Origin: a virus
DNA: 27,393 nucleotides
Direction: 5' to 3' (one strand)
Virus record (IMG/VR): IMGVR_UViG_3300044547_000374
Location: 1 to 27,393 of that record
Position 1 is the stretch's first letter; each line of letters starts with the position of its first letter. Below the pieces are notes generated by a model. The model was not told where the DNA came from. It did no database searches and saw only the letters and a list, made by a program, of their open reading frames with translations. The translations under genes were made by a program, and so were the position numbers. Of this stretch, positions 22,053 through 27,393 are shown piece by piece.

Positions 22053-22442
22053 ATGACAAACAAAGAATTATTACAACAAGCAATTTCTAAATTAACTAAA
22101 GAAGAATTACAAGCAATCTATCCACCAATTGAACGAGCTAACTTTGTAGTACGCAAGTCTTGGCTAGGTCGTAATCAAGTTATAACCTTTGTCAACAAGA
22201 AAAATCAAAGAGTAACTTACAATCACGATGAAGTACTTAATGTAATGCTACCTAAGCTAAGTATCATGCCATGTTGGATCAAACGTGAGTATTGGTCACA
22301 ATCAACGGATATGCCAAAAGATGTTCGTCACTTAGCAACCATCGAACAACTTCCAAGTGAATTGGATATGATTGAAGCATTTGGTGAAGAGTTCATGGAA
22401 TCAACTAACAAAGGTGAATTAGTAGAGTATGAGGTTGCATAA
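22053..22442 (+). CDS. Hypothetical early protein, 129 aa
   Basis: The first 25 residues are helical (NKELLQQAISKLTKEELQ), followed by a basic beta-type part (VVRKSWLGRNQVITFVNKK, residues 32-50) and an acidic helical end (FGEEFMESTNKGE). The basic central part could touch nucleic acid. No family is recognised. It stands alone behind its own promoter box. Confidence 0.68.
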   Translation: MTNKELLQQAISKLTKEELQAIYPPIERANFVVRKSWLGRNQVITFVNKKNQRVTYNHDEVLNVMLPKLSIMPCWIKREYWSQSTDMPKDVRHLATIEQLPSELDMIEAFGEEFMESTNKGELVEYEVA

Positions 22443-22452
22443 GCCTCCTCTA

Positions 22453-22492
22453 CAAACCTAATACGAAACTAAATTGATAATATTAATGTAAC
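22453..22492 (+). promoter_or_regulatory. Early promoter-like box 4
   Basis: The box reads TACAAACCTAATACGA and GATAATATTAATGTAAC with the 20-nt spacing, 14 nt before the ATG at 22507. It drives two small genes. Confidence 0.62.
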
Positions 22493-22506
22493 TAAATAAA
22501 ATAATT

Positions 22507-22671
22507 ATGATGACTTACGAAGAAAAACTACACGAATTAGCAAGAATGTTTATGTATCAATTCCCTGATCTAGAAACATTATCATTAGATGAATTCCTAA
22601 TGGAATACAGAGAAGAATTAACTGACGAACAGTACGAACTAGGAACTTATATATTAACTTTATTTGAATAA
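22507..22671 (+). CDS. Hypothetical early acidic protein, 54 aa
   Basis: The product starts MMTYEEKLHELARMF and is strongly acidic (LDEFLMEYREELTDEQYE), predicted all-helical. Such small acidic proteins can mimic DNA or bind host enzymes, but there is no direct evidence. Two adjacent Met codons are possible starts. It is followed after 2 nt by a membrane peptide. Confidence 0.58.
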   Translation: MMTYEEKLHELARMFMYQFPDLETLSLDEFLMEYREELTDEQYELGTYILTLFE

Positions 22672-22673
22672 CC

Positions 22674-22763
22674 ATGAGTGAACAACAAAAAGAATCGATC
22701 ATCGAAGGATTATGCTTAGGATTAGTAATTGGCATCGTAATTGGATGGCTAATCTTCGGATAA
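22674..22763 (+). CDS. Small membrane peptide, 29 aa
   Basis: After a polar start (MSEQQKESIIEG) the remainder is one hydrophobic helix with small residues (LCLGLVIGIVIGWLIFG), so it should insert in the inner membrane. It shares a promoter unit with the acidic 54-aa gene. It may act on host membranes or exclude other phages; this is inference. Confidence 0.52.
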   Translation: MSEQQKESIIEGLCLGLVIGIVIGWLIFG

Positions 22764-22778
22764 TTTAACTTAAAAAGT

Positions 22779-22822
22779 GCGACAATAGCCCCCTACTATA
22801 TAACTTAATTAGCTAATGTCAC
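22779..22822. repeat. 44-bp imperfect palindromic element, copy 2
   Basis: This is the second copy of the element at 20746-20789: identical at both ends (GCGACAATAGCC and TAATGTCAC) and in the TACTATATAA centre, with differences only at 7 positions. Here the arms pair slightly better. It lies 16 nt after a gene and 142 nt before promoter box 5. Confidence 0.7.
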
Positions 22823-22937
22823 CTTTTTCTACGATCTTAACTTATGCACCGGAACACGGTGTATAGCATACCTATTGCTTTAAGTGAAATATACTATAAT
22901 TTCGTCAAATCTTCACTGTTTTTGCCGTTTTTATAGT

Positions 22938-22957
22938 GTATAGCAACGCGTATAGCA
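22938..22957 (+). promoter_or_regulatory. Paired GTATAGCA operator-like repeat C
   Basis: Two GTATAGCA copies with a 12-nt period lie 6 nt upstream of box 5. They are identical in sequence and spacing to pair B. Confidence 0.5.
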
Positions 22958-22963
22958 CCCGAG

Positions 22964-23003
22964 CAAGTCGAATACGTGGACCATTTGATAATATAAGTGT
23001 AAC
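22964..23003 (+). promoter_or_regulatory. Early promoter-like box 5
   Basis: The box reads CAAGTCGAATACGTGG and GATAATATAAGTGTAAC with the 20-nt spacing, 20 nt before the ATG at 23024. Like box 1 it has ATACGTGG in place of ACACGA, and like boxes 1 and 2 it is preceded by a GTATAGCA pair. Confidence 0.6.
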
Positions 23004-23023
23004 AATTAATAAATTATACTATT

Positions 23024-23137
23024 ATGAATGAATTTTCCGAGTGTTGTAGTGCTTCAAGGCACCATATATGGGATGAATTATGCTCCGAATGCTTAGATCA
23101 CGCTGAGTTTATCGATTATGATGATAATGACGAGTAG
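23024..23137 (+). CDS. Small Cys/His-rich (zinc-finger-like) protein, 37 aa
   Basis: The 37-residue product has a Cys pair (C7, C8), His pair (H13, H14), then CSEC (C20, C23) and H26, followed by an acidic tail (FIDYDDNDE). The spacing fits a tiny zinc ribbon of the kind common in Bacteroidota phages. It is alone behind box 5 and followed by a probable terminator. Partner unknown. Confidence 0.6.
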   Translation: MNEFSECCSASRHHIWDELCSECLDHAEFIDYDDNDE

Positions 23138-23142
23138 TGAGA

Positions 23143-23170
23143 TAGTGGGTTATACCTTTAACACTATTTT
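23143..23170 (+). terminator. Probable intrinsic terminator
   Basis: An interrupted stem (TAGTG, GG bulge, TTA pairing with TAA and CACTA) closes a 6-nt loop and is followed by TTTT, six nt after the stop of the Cys/His-rich gene. Parts of the sequence (GGGTTATA and ACACTATTTT) recur without the loop insert near 20877-20894. Confidence 0.45.
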
Positions 23171-23197
23171 ATGTAGCAAACAAAGTATATCCTCTTG

Positions 23198-23237
23198 CAA
23201 ACTCAATACGAGCTCCGTATGATAATATAAATGTAAC
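23198..23237 (+). promoter_or_regulatory. Early promoter-like box 6
   Basis: The box reads TTGCAAACTCAATACGA and GATAATATAAATGTAAC with the 20-nt spacing, 16 nt before the ATG at 23254. It heads a four-gene unit. Confidence 0.65.
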
Positions 23238-23253
23238 TAATAACAATTATACT

Positions 23254-23457
23254 ATGACTATAGAAATAACCTCTTATATTAACCCATATTACCCCACAAG
23301 GGTATATTACAAAGCAACTTATGGTCGTGAGTGTTATCACCATATTGACAAGGCTATTGTCGATGCGTGGTTAAAAGCGAAGATCAAGTATAGAGCACAA
23401 GATATTAAAAAACAACGTCTAACCGAACGAGCAATGGATTCGTTCTATAAAAAGTAA
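23254..23457 (+). CDS. Hypothetical early protein, 67 aa
   Basis: The product (MTIEITSYINPYYPT..., KYRAQDIKKQRLTE) is basic, with a Tyr/Pro-rich beta start and a helical end. No family recognised. It is the first of four tightly spaced genes after box 6; the next starts 4 nt after its stop. Confidence 0.62.
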   Translation: MTIEITSYINPYYPTRVYYKATYGRECYHHIDKAIVDAWLKAKIKYRAQDIKKQRLTERAMDSFYKK

Positions 23458-23461
23458 AATT

Positions 23462-23653
23462 ATGAAGAAATTAAATGGATTTGAAAGCTTCCTAGCAACA
23501 CAAGGATTGGAATTATTAAGAGAACAAATGGTGAATGATATTACCGAATATGTACGACAAGGTAAAACACCTTTAATGACTACGGGATTCGTCGATGACT
23601 CTATCAATGCATTAATCAAGAAGATCGAATCGTTAACCTTAAAACAAAAGTAA
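23462..23653 (+). CDS. Hypothetical early protein, 63 aa
   Basis: The product (MKKLNGFESFLATQG, ... IKKIESLTLKQK) is predicted helical with amphipathic ends. It lies between genes at 4 nt and 1 nt distance, so it is surely part of the unit. Function unknown. Confidence 0.62.
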   Translation: MKKLNGFESFLATQGLELLREQMVNDITEYVRQGKTPLMTTGFVDDSINALIKKIESLTLKQK

Positions 23654-23654
23654 T

Positions 23655-23822
23655 ATGAGTGAGTACAATGTAGAAATTATTGAAACTTTAAGTAAAGTTG
23701 TAACCGTAAATGCATCATCTCCCGATATGGCGAGAAGAATGGTTGAAGATATGTATCGCGACGAAGATATAGTATTAGATTATGCCGACTTTGATACCGT
23801 TGAATTTAAAACCGAATATTAA
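23655..23822 (+). CDS. DpnD/PcfM-like small protein, 55 aa
   Basis: The pattern YNVEIIETLSKVVTVNASS, then AxxMVEDMYRDEDIVLDYADF, matches the DpnD/PcfM family of small proteins (known in phages, plasmids and next to DpnII restriction genes; function unresolved). The residues E-x-L-S-x-x-V-x-V and Y-x-x-E-x-I-V-L-D are the conserved ones. It starts 1 nt after the previous stop and ends 2 nt before the next start. Confidence 0.68.
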   Translation: MSEYNVEIIETLSKVVTVNASSPDMARRMVEDMYRDEDIVLDYADFDTVEFKTEY

Positions 23823-23824
23823 TT

Positions 23825-24034
23825 ATGTACCTAAATATAACTAAATACGACCTAAATGTAATTCAAGTGGCTTTAGACCATTTGTACGAAGAACATACGG
23901 ATATATTAGCAAATGCTATACGTACCGAAGATAACGAGCAAGCAAGAATGTCTTACCATATTCAACGAACGATCGAAGATTTGCAAGAAGAATGTAAGCA
24001 TCAATTACAACACTACGAAAACACTAAAGAGTAG
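23825..24034 (+). CDS. Hypothetical early protein, 69 aa
   Basis: The product is acidic and helical (MYLNITKYDLNVIQVALDHLYEEH, shown in part; ... IEDLQEECKHQ), with a possible coiled coil. Last gene of the unit behind box 6; promoter box 7 starts within 4 nt of its stop. Function unknown. Confidence 0.62.
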   Translation: MYLNITKYDLNVIQVALDHLYEEHTDILANAIRTEDNEQARMSYHIQRTIEDLQEECKHQLQHYENTKE

Positions 24035-24038
24035 CTTA

Positions 24039-24078
24039 CAAACTAAACACGAATAATAAATGATAATATTAATGTAAC
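24039..24078 (+). promoter_or_regulatory. Early promoter-like box 7
   Basis: The box reads TTACAAACTAAACACGA and GATAATATTAATGTAAC with the 20-nt spacing, 17 nt before the ATG at 24096. Close to the consensus. Confidence 0.66.
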
Positions 24079-24095
24079 TAATAAAAATATATACT

Positions 24096-24365
24096 ATGTG
24101 CAAATTAATCAAACAAACTAAAGTTTATGAATGTAGCGATTACGACCGTTATATATGGGTTGAATATACAAACGGTAAAGTAAGCGAATTAAATTACCAT
24201 CAAGGTATTAGCGAAGACTTTGATCCATACTACGCTGCAAACGACGCTGACTTACTTAAATTCTACCGCGCAATAAGCGATGCATTATACCACATGAGTG
24301 AAAATGAAGTTGATCAATTCAACTACGCAATCGACATGCACTTTGCATACAAAAATAATTACTAA
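24096..24365 (+). CDS. Hypothetical early protein, 89 aa
   Basis: The product (MCKLIKQTKVYECSDYDRY..., DQFNYAIDMHFAYK) is acidic and aromatic, with a beta start and helical end. It is the first of three genes behind box 7. No family recognised. Confidence 0.65.
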   Translation: MCKLIKQTKVYECSDYDRYIWVEYTNGKVSELNYHQGISEDFDPYYAANDADLLKFYRAISDALYHMSENEVDQFNYAIDMHFAYKNNY

Positions 24366-24383
24366 TAAATAAAAATAAATATT

Positions 24384-24629
24384 ATGACTAGACAAGAATG
24401 GTTTAATACATTGACACCTGAAGTACAAGAAAAATTTAGAAACAACACTAATCAAAACGAAAGCGCATCCGAAGATTCATTCTTTAACTTTTGGATTAGC
24501 CAAAAAGGTATAACATCTGGAATTGGCGGTGCATTCGTATTCCACAAAACACCCGAAGGTTTTACATACTGGAATGACATTGATACCGAAGCAATAAAGT
24601 TAATTAAAAGTAAAGAAAATGAAGACTAA
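24384..24629 (+). CDS. Hypothetical early protein with GAFVF...TPEGxxYW motif, 81 aa
   Basis: The start TRQEWFNTLTPEVQEKFRNN and the later GIGGAFVFHKTPEGFTYWND form a layout I know from many small phage proteins of unknown role (W-x-x-L-x-P-E-x-x-x-K-F then GAF and T-P-E-G-x-x-Y-W). The same C-terminal motif is seen in the early gene at 21435. It overlaps the next gene by 11 nt. Confidence 0.68.
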   Translation: MTRQEWFNTLTPEVQEKFRNNTNQNESASEDSFFNFWISQKGITSGIGGAFVFHKTPEGFTYWNDIDTEAIKLIKSKENED

Positions 24630-24708
24630 GATAAAAGCATTACTTAAAAGACTGTACAAAGAATTACAAGAAGCCGGGAAAGCAGCGGTTTATGCAATGA
24701 GACATTAG
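24619..24708 (+). CDS. Short basic amphipathic peptide, 29 aa
   Basis: The product starts MKTKIKALLKRLYKELQEAG and is one amphipathic basic helix ending VYAMRH. Its start lies within the end of the previous gene (11-nt overlap) and it ends 15 nt before box 8, so it is plausibly translated. It is short enough to be a chance frame. Confidence 0.42.
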   Translation: MKTKIKALLKRLYKELQEAGKAAVYAMRH

Positions 24709-24723
24709 CGATATAAGTATCTA

Positions 24724-24763
24724 CAAACTAAACACGATACTTAATTGATAATACAATTGTAAT
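24724..24763 (+). promoter_or_regulatory. Early promoter-like box 8
   Basis: The box reads TACAAACTAAACACGA and GATAATACAATTGTAAT with the 20-nt spacing, 12 nt before the ATG at 24776. The downstream half differs most from consensus. Confidence 0.58.
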
Positions 24764-24775
24764 TAACAAATAACA

Positions 24776-24955
24776 ATGAAAGATATTAAAAAGAAAAAAG
24801 ACGGAACCTTAATTGTTGACGGCGTGCTATACACACCTTATAATGTCAGCGATCTACCAATGAGCTTTGGCTTTAAAACTAACGAAACACGTGTAACACC
24901 GGGCTATGCCGAATGGTTTAACTATAAAGGCATAACCTATATAATCAAAAAATAA
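24776..24955 (+). CDS. Hypothetical early protein, 59 aa
   Basis: The product (MKDIKKKKDGTLIVDGVLY..., EWFNYKGITYIIKK) has a basic head and beta-type body. First of four genes behind box 8; the next starts 2 nt after its stop. Function unknown. Confidence 0.6.
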   Translation: MKDIKKKKDGTLIVDGVLYTPYNVSDLPMSFGFKTNETRVTPGYAEWFNYKGITYIIKK

Positions 24956-24957
24956 CT

Positions 24958-25107
24958 ATGGAAAAAGCAATTCAAGAAACTGAACGATTCGAAGAGTGGA
25001 TGAAAAATGTTGTACAAAGTGTACACTATGCTAATAACTCTAAAATGACAGTCGCATACGACAAAGTATTCAAAAACAATTTAAAAACAACTATAATATC
25101 TATATAA
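24958..25107 (+). CDS. Hypothetical early protein, 49 aa
   Basis: The product (MEKAIQETERFEEWMKNVVQ, ... LKTTIISI) is helical, with one Trp and a mildly hydrophobic end. It sits 2 nt and 1 nt from its neighbours, which supports translation. Function unknown. Confidence 0.58.
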   Translation: MEKAIQETERFEEWMKNVVQSVHYANNSKMTVAYDKVFKNNLKTTIISI

Positions 25108-25108
25108 T

Positions 25109-25324
25109 ATGGCGGACACCATCAAATACCTAGCTAGTTGTAAAGGATATTCAAGAGTACTATCCTTAACAAGTGAACTTAAAAGAATGCAACACGACGT
25201 TGACTACCAATTAACCGGTGGTGTATCGCTTGAAGAAGTCATTGCGGTACGAGATGGTGTTGCTAAAGAATTAGAAGTGTGGAAATATATCTTTAAACTT
25301 ATAGAAAACGATAATAAATTATGA
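25109..25324 (+). CDS. Hypothetical early protein, 71 aa
   Basis: The product (MADTIKYLASCKGYSRVLS..., EVIAVRDGVAKELEVWKY) is predicted to be three helices. It overlaps the next gene by 4 nt (ATGA). No family recognised. Confidence 0.62.
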   Translation: MADTIKYLASCKGYSRVLSLTSELKRMQHDVDYQLTGGVSLEEVIAVRDGVAKELEVWKYIFKLIENDNKL

Positions 25325-25560
25325 GCGACGAATCACATAACGGTTATACAAACTACGCTACATGGCGTATACACTTAGAAGTCTTAAGTAAATACGAATT
25401 TACTGAACCGGTTCACGCAAGTGATCTTGAAGATGTAGTAGCTATCGAAGTATTTAAAAACTACAACGGTCCAACGCTCATAAGCGATTACGCTACGGCA
25501 TTTATTAATCAAGTAAATTTCTACGAACTAGCAGATATGATTAACAACGAATTAGAATAG
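25321..25560 (+). CDS. DUF7249-like small protein, 79 aa
   Basis: The start SHNGYTNYATWRIHLEV carries the NGYTNYATW signature of a small phage family that I remember as DUF7249; function unknown. The rest is acidic and aromatic (YNGPTLISDYA, NFYELADMINNE). Last gene of its unit; box 9 begins 5 nt after the stop. Confidence 0.66.
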   Translation: MSDESHNGYTNYATWRIHLEVLSKYEFTEPVHASDLEDVVAIEVFKNYNGPTLISDYATAFINQVNFYELADMINNELE

Positions 25561-25564
25561 CTTA

Positions 25565-25604
25565 CAAACTAAACACGACAACACAACGATAATATAAATG
25601 TAAC
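25565..25604 (+). promoter_or_regulatory. Early promoter-like box 9
   Basis: The box reads TTACAAACTAAACACGA and GATAATATAAATGTAAC with the 20-nt spacing, 16 nt before the ATG at 25621. It is the copy closest to the consensus. Confidence 0.67.
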
Positions 25605-25620
25605 AAATAAAAAATTATAT

Positions 25621-25896
25621 ATGAAAACAATTAACACTACCCAACAGTTCAAAGAATTTGTTGGAGACAATGGCAGATTATTTAGCGTAACATTCAGAAA
25701 AGCTGACGGATCAATTAGAAAAATGGTTGCAAGACTAAATGTAAAGTCTTACTTAACTGGCGGCGGTGCAAAATACAATGCATCCGAGCGTAACAATATC
25801 GTAGTATTCTCTATGCGAGATAAAGCATACCGTACAATTAAGATTGATAACTTATTGAGTATCAAGGCTAATGGTGAATTAATCGAAAACAACTAA
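25621..25896 (+). CDS. Probable SH3-like beta-barrel phage protein, 91 aa
   Basis: The body has the pattern LFSVTFRKADGSIRKMVARL, then YLTGGGAKYNASERNNIVVF, then YRTIKIDNLLSI. I recall this series (two-strand start, V-x-Y-L-x-G-G-G, then I-V-V-F, then Y-R-x-I-x-I-D) from phage proteins listed as SH3 beta-barrel fold. Binding partner unknown. It precedes the GP88-like gene by 10 nt. Confidence 0.62.
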   Translation: MKTINTTQQFKEFVGDNGRLFSVTFRKADGSIRKMVARLNVKSYLTGGGAKYNASERNNIVVFSMRDKAYRTIKIDNLLSIKANGELIENN

Positions 25897-25906
25897 ATAA
25901 AAATAT

Positions 25907-26512
25907 ATGAACTTATTAACTCAAAATTCGAAATTAAAAAAGACAAGCAAATTAACAGGTCTACGAGTATTTAATTTTGGCATTCCTGCATACAAAAGCG
26001 CAACGGGTAAATTAACCTGCCCGTTCGCTGCAGAATGTGTTAAGTTTTGTTATGCTCAAAAAGGTGCATACTCTTGGAGTAATGTTAAGCCAGCGTTTGA
26101 AAAACGTTATGAGCTAACTAAGACTGACGATTTTGTTAATGAGATGAATAAAGAAATAGCTAAGAAAAAACCTGATTATGTGCGTGTCCACGACAGTGGC
26201 GACTACTACTCTAAAGCATATCTTGATAAGTGGATCGAGATTGCTATACACAACCCTCATGTCAGGTTTTATAGCTATACTAACAGTGTTGAAATGCTAA
26301 AATCAGCTGATCTACCTGATAATTACGACATTATCTTTAGTGATTCTGGCAAGCAAAAAGATAAAATTAATACTAAAGTTGATCGCCATACCAGAATTTT
26401 TGCTACCTTAGCCGATATGACATTAGCTGGCTATGTAAACGCTATGGAAACTGATCTTAATGCAACTAAGTGGTTCAATAAAACAAATAGAGTAGGATTA
26501 ATCTTCCACTAA
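25907..26512 (+). CDS. GP88-family phage protein with Cys cluster, 201 aa
   Basis: The protein resembles the phage family named after mycobacteriophage gene product 88: NFGIPAYKSATGKLTCPFAA (cut here) leads into a Cys cluster CPFAAECVKFCYA (C38, C44, C48; C-x5-C-x3-C), then RVHDSGDYYSKAYLDKW and YSYTNS. The Cys cluster could bind a metal or an iron-sulfur cluster, and the RxHxSGD part looks like a catalytic or ligand loop; neither has been shown here. It is the largest early protein in the window. The start at 25907 is 10 nt after the previous stop. Confidence 0.75.
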   Translation: MNLLTQNSKLKKTSKLTGLRVFNFGIPAYKSATGKLTCPFAAECVKFCYAQKGAYSWSNVKPAFEKRYELTKTDDFVNEMNKEIAKKKPDYVRVHDSGDYYSKAYLDKWIEIAIHNPHVRFYSYTNSVEMLKSADLPDNYDIIFSDSGKQKDKINTKVDRHTRIFATLADMTLAGYVNAMETDLNATKWFNKTNRVGLIFH

Positions 26513-26520
26513 TACTCTTG

Positions 26521-26560
26521 CAAACTGAACACGAATAACAATTGATAATATAAATGTAAC
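26521..26560 (+). promoter_or_regulatory. Early promoter-like box 10
   Basis: The box reads TTGCAAACTGAACACGA and GATAATATAAATGTAAC with the 20-nt spacing, 17 nt before the ATG at 26578. It precedes the gene-tRNA-gene unit. Confidence 0.66.
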
Positions 26561-26577
26561 ATATAAAAATATATATA

Positions 26578-26976
26578 ATGAAAACAATCGAACAAATTTT
26601 CCAAGGTGTTGAAACTAATGTTAAAATGTCAATCAGTAGCGTATTTACTAAAGATGATGTACTAAATATTATGTCAAATGTTTTTGCAGCAATTAAAGAA
26701 GCTGAACAACCTCAACAACCAATATCAACCCCTAACATATTAGCGAGTGATTTTGCTAACTTCACATCTAAAGTTCGCGAAAAACTATCTTACTACTTAG
26801 AAAGTTCAGATATTGTTGATTACGATTCTGCTAATTTTGAATTTGAATATGACAATCGCATTGTACTTAGCCATGTTAATGTAGATCTTGATAGCTGGAC
26901 TGAAGAGTTCGATGAATATATGCTAGATAACTTTACAGAAATATTTGGTGACGATAGTATTATTGCTGATAAATAA
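26578..26976 (+). CDS. Hypothetical early protein, 132 aa
   Basis: The product has a helical head (MKTIEQIFQGVETN; DVLNIMSNVFAAIKEAEQ), a Pro/Gln linker (QPQQPISTPN, about 43-52) and a strongly acidic second half (DIVDYDSANFEFEYDN, DSWTEEFDEYMLDNFTEIFGDD). The acidity of the second half could mimic DNA. No family recognised. The tRNA starts 7 nt after its stop. Confidence 0.68.
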   Translation: MKTIEQIFQGVETNVKMSISSVFTKDDVLNIMSNVFAAIKEAEQPQQPISTPNILASDFANFTSKVREKLSYYLESSDIVDYDSANFEFEYDNRIVLSHVNVDLDSWTEEFDEYMLDNFTEIFGDDSIIADK

Positions 26977-26983
26977 TACTTAA

Positions 26984-27057
26984 GGACTTATAGCTCAGTT
27001 GGTTAGAGCAGGACACTCATAATGTCAAGGTCGTAGGTTCGAGCCCTACTAGGTCCA
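26984..27057 (+). tRNA. tRNA with CAT anticodon (Met or lysidine-type Ile)
   Basis: It folds as a standard cloverleaf: acceptor GGACTTA with TAGGTCC (one T-G pair), D arm GCTC/GAGC, anticodon stem GGACA/TGTCA with one mismatch at the top, loop CTCATAA (anticodon CAT at about 27018-27020), T arm GTAGG/CCTAC with loop TTCGAGC. The discriminator is A, and no CCA end is encoded. CAT may be elongator Met or Ile (after C34 modification); sequence alone does not decide. It lies inside an early unit between two genes. Confidence 0.92.
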
Positions 27058-27076
27058 CAAACTTAAAACAATTAAT

Positions 27077-27393
27077 ATGAATATATTTTATTTAGACAGA
27101 GATCCAGTTAAAGCAGCTGAACAGCATTACAATAAGCATGTTGTTAAAATGGTCTTAGAAGCAGCGCAATTACTTTGTACAGCGCATCATTTAGCTGGTA
27201 ATCCAAGCGATGTTCCATACAAAAAAACACACATGAATCATCCATCTGCTGTATGGGTACGATCATCAGTAGCTAATTATATGTGGTGCTACGAATATAT
27301 GTTAGCTCTTGGTGCTGAATATACTAAACGTTACGGTAAGCATCATTTAACTATTGCAAAGTGTCGTGAGATTCTTTCTAATGTACCACATGC
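27077..27393 (+). CDS. Conserved phage protein (partial, C-terminus beyond window edge)
   Basis: The visible 105 residues start MNIFYLDRDPVKAAEQHYNK and continue HVVKMVLEAAQLLCTAHH, then HMNHPSAVWVRSSVANYMWC. This series (FYLDRDP, KHVVKMVLE, HP-x-x-x-W-V-R) occurs in many marine phage proteins that I remember only as uncharacterised. The conserved His, Asp and Lys residues look like an active site, but the reaction is unknown. It follows the tRNA by 19 nt and runs off the window end. Confidence 0.68.
   Translation, partial: MNIFYLDRDPVKAAEQHYNKHVVKMVLEAAQLLCTAHHLAGNPSDVPYKKTHMNHPSAVWVRSSVANYMWCYEYMLALGAEYTKRYGKHHLTIAKCREILSNVPH

Larger units (their letters stand above)
22764..23023 (+). other. 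260-bp intergenic region with regulatory elements
   Basis: No gene is seen. It holds the second 44-bp element, a CACCG/CGGTG hairpin (about 22847-22861), a single GTATAGCA (22861-22868), a loose AGTGAA/TTCACT inverted repeat followed by T's (22883-22923), a GTATAGCA pair and promoter box 5. In content it mirrors the divergent junction at 20668-21211. Confidence 0.55.

Noticed and set aside
20746-22822. The two 44-bp elements as attachment sites or ends of an inserted element
   Set aside because: They are in direct orientation around ordinary early genes with no integrase, transposase or target duplication visible.

Overview
The window is part of a tailed-phage (Caudoviricetes) genome that very probably infects a member of the Bacteroidota, most likely an aquatic Flavobacteriia-type host. 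The reasons are: AT-rich DNA; start codons preceded by A/T-rich leaders rather than Shine-Dalgarno sequences; no host-type metabolic genes apart from chaperonins; a terminase, lysis cassette and tail fibres; and fibre modules (YDSNDTGYY repeats, an S74 autochaperone, DUF1983-like and LRR-like domains) that are common in aquatic phages. No species can be named from sequence alone.

Layout. Positions 1-20667 form one leftward (minus-strand) late block. Read in the direction of transcription it holds three small basic proteins (20667-19988), five structural or adhesin genes (19975-12663), two paralogous small virion proteins, a small fibre-like protein, a small basic protein, a lysis cassette (holin, M15 endolysin, lipoprotein with a C-terminal membrane anchor that looks like a unimolecular spanin; 11301-9955), a 981-aa repeat-rich tail fibre (9948-7003), GroEL then GroES (6945-5124), a group of small or disordered unknowns (5127-2471), a second co-chaperonin-like protein with two tandem Cpn10 domains (2471-1866), a probable small terminase subunit and the large terminase subunit (1646 to the window edge, C-terminus cut off).

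Positions 20668-21211 are a gene-free divergent junction of about 540 bp. It holds an imperfect inverted repeat of 44 bp, a long A/T tract, a GT-rich A-poor stretch and the first early promoter. It is the best candidate in the window for a control region or replication origin.

Positions 21212-27393 are a rightward (plus-strand) early block of about 23 small genes and one tRNA (anticodon CAT). They are arranged as ten short transcription units, each headed by a 40-nt promoter-like box with an invariant architecture (CAA, exactly 20 nt, then GATAAT...GTAA). Three of the ten boxes also carry paired GTATAGCA repeats directly upstream, which look like operator sites. Most early proteins are unknown; recognisable ones are a DpnD/PcfM-like protein, a DUF7249-like protein, a probable SH3-fold phage protein, a GP88-family protein and a small Cys/His-rich protein.

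How it fits together. Early small proteins would be made first from the dispersed repeated promoters. The leftward block would then be switched on from a few gaps, three of which share a 14-nt motif (ACGTRAKWAWATAA). The phage supplies its own GroEL/GroES and an extra double co-chaperonin, presumably to fold virion proteins, and finishes with packaging and lysis. The items most worth following up are the double Cpn10 next to a full chaperonin pair, the promoter array with its operator pairs, and the duplicated 44-bp palindromic element.
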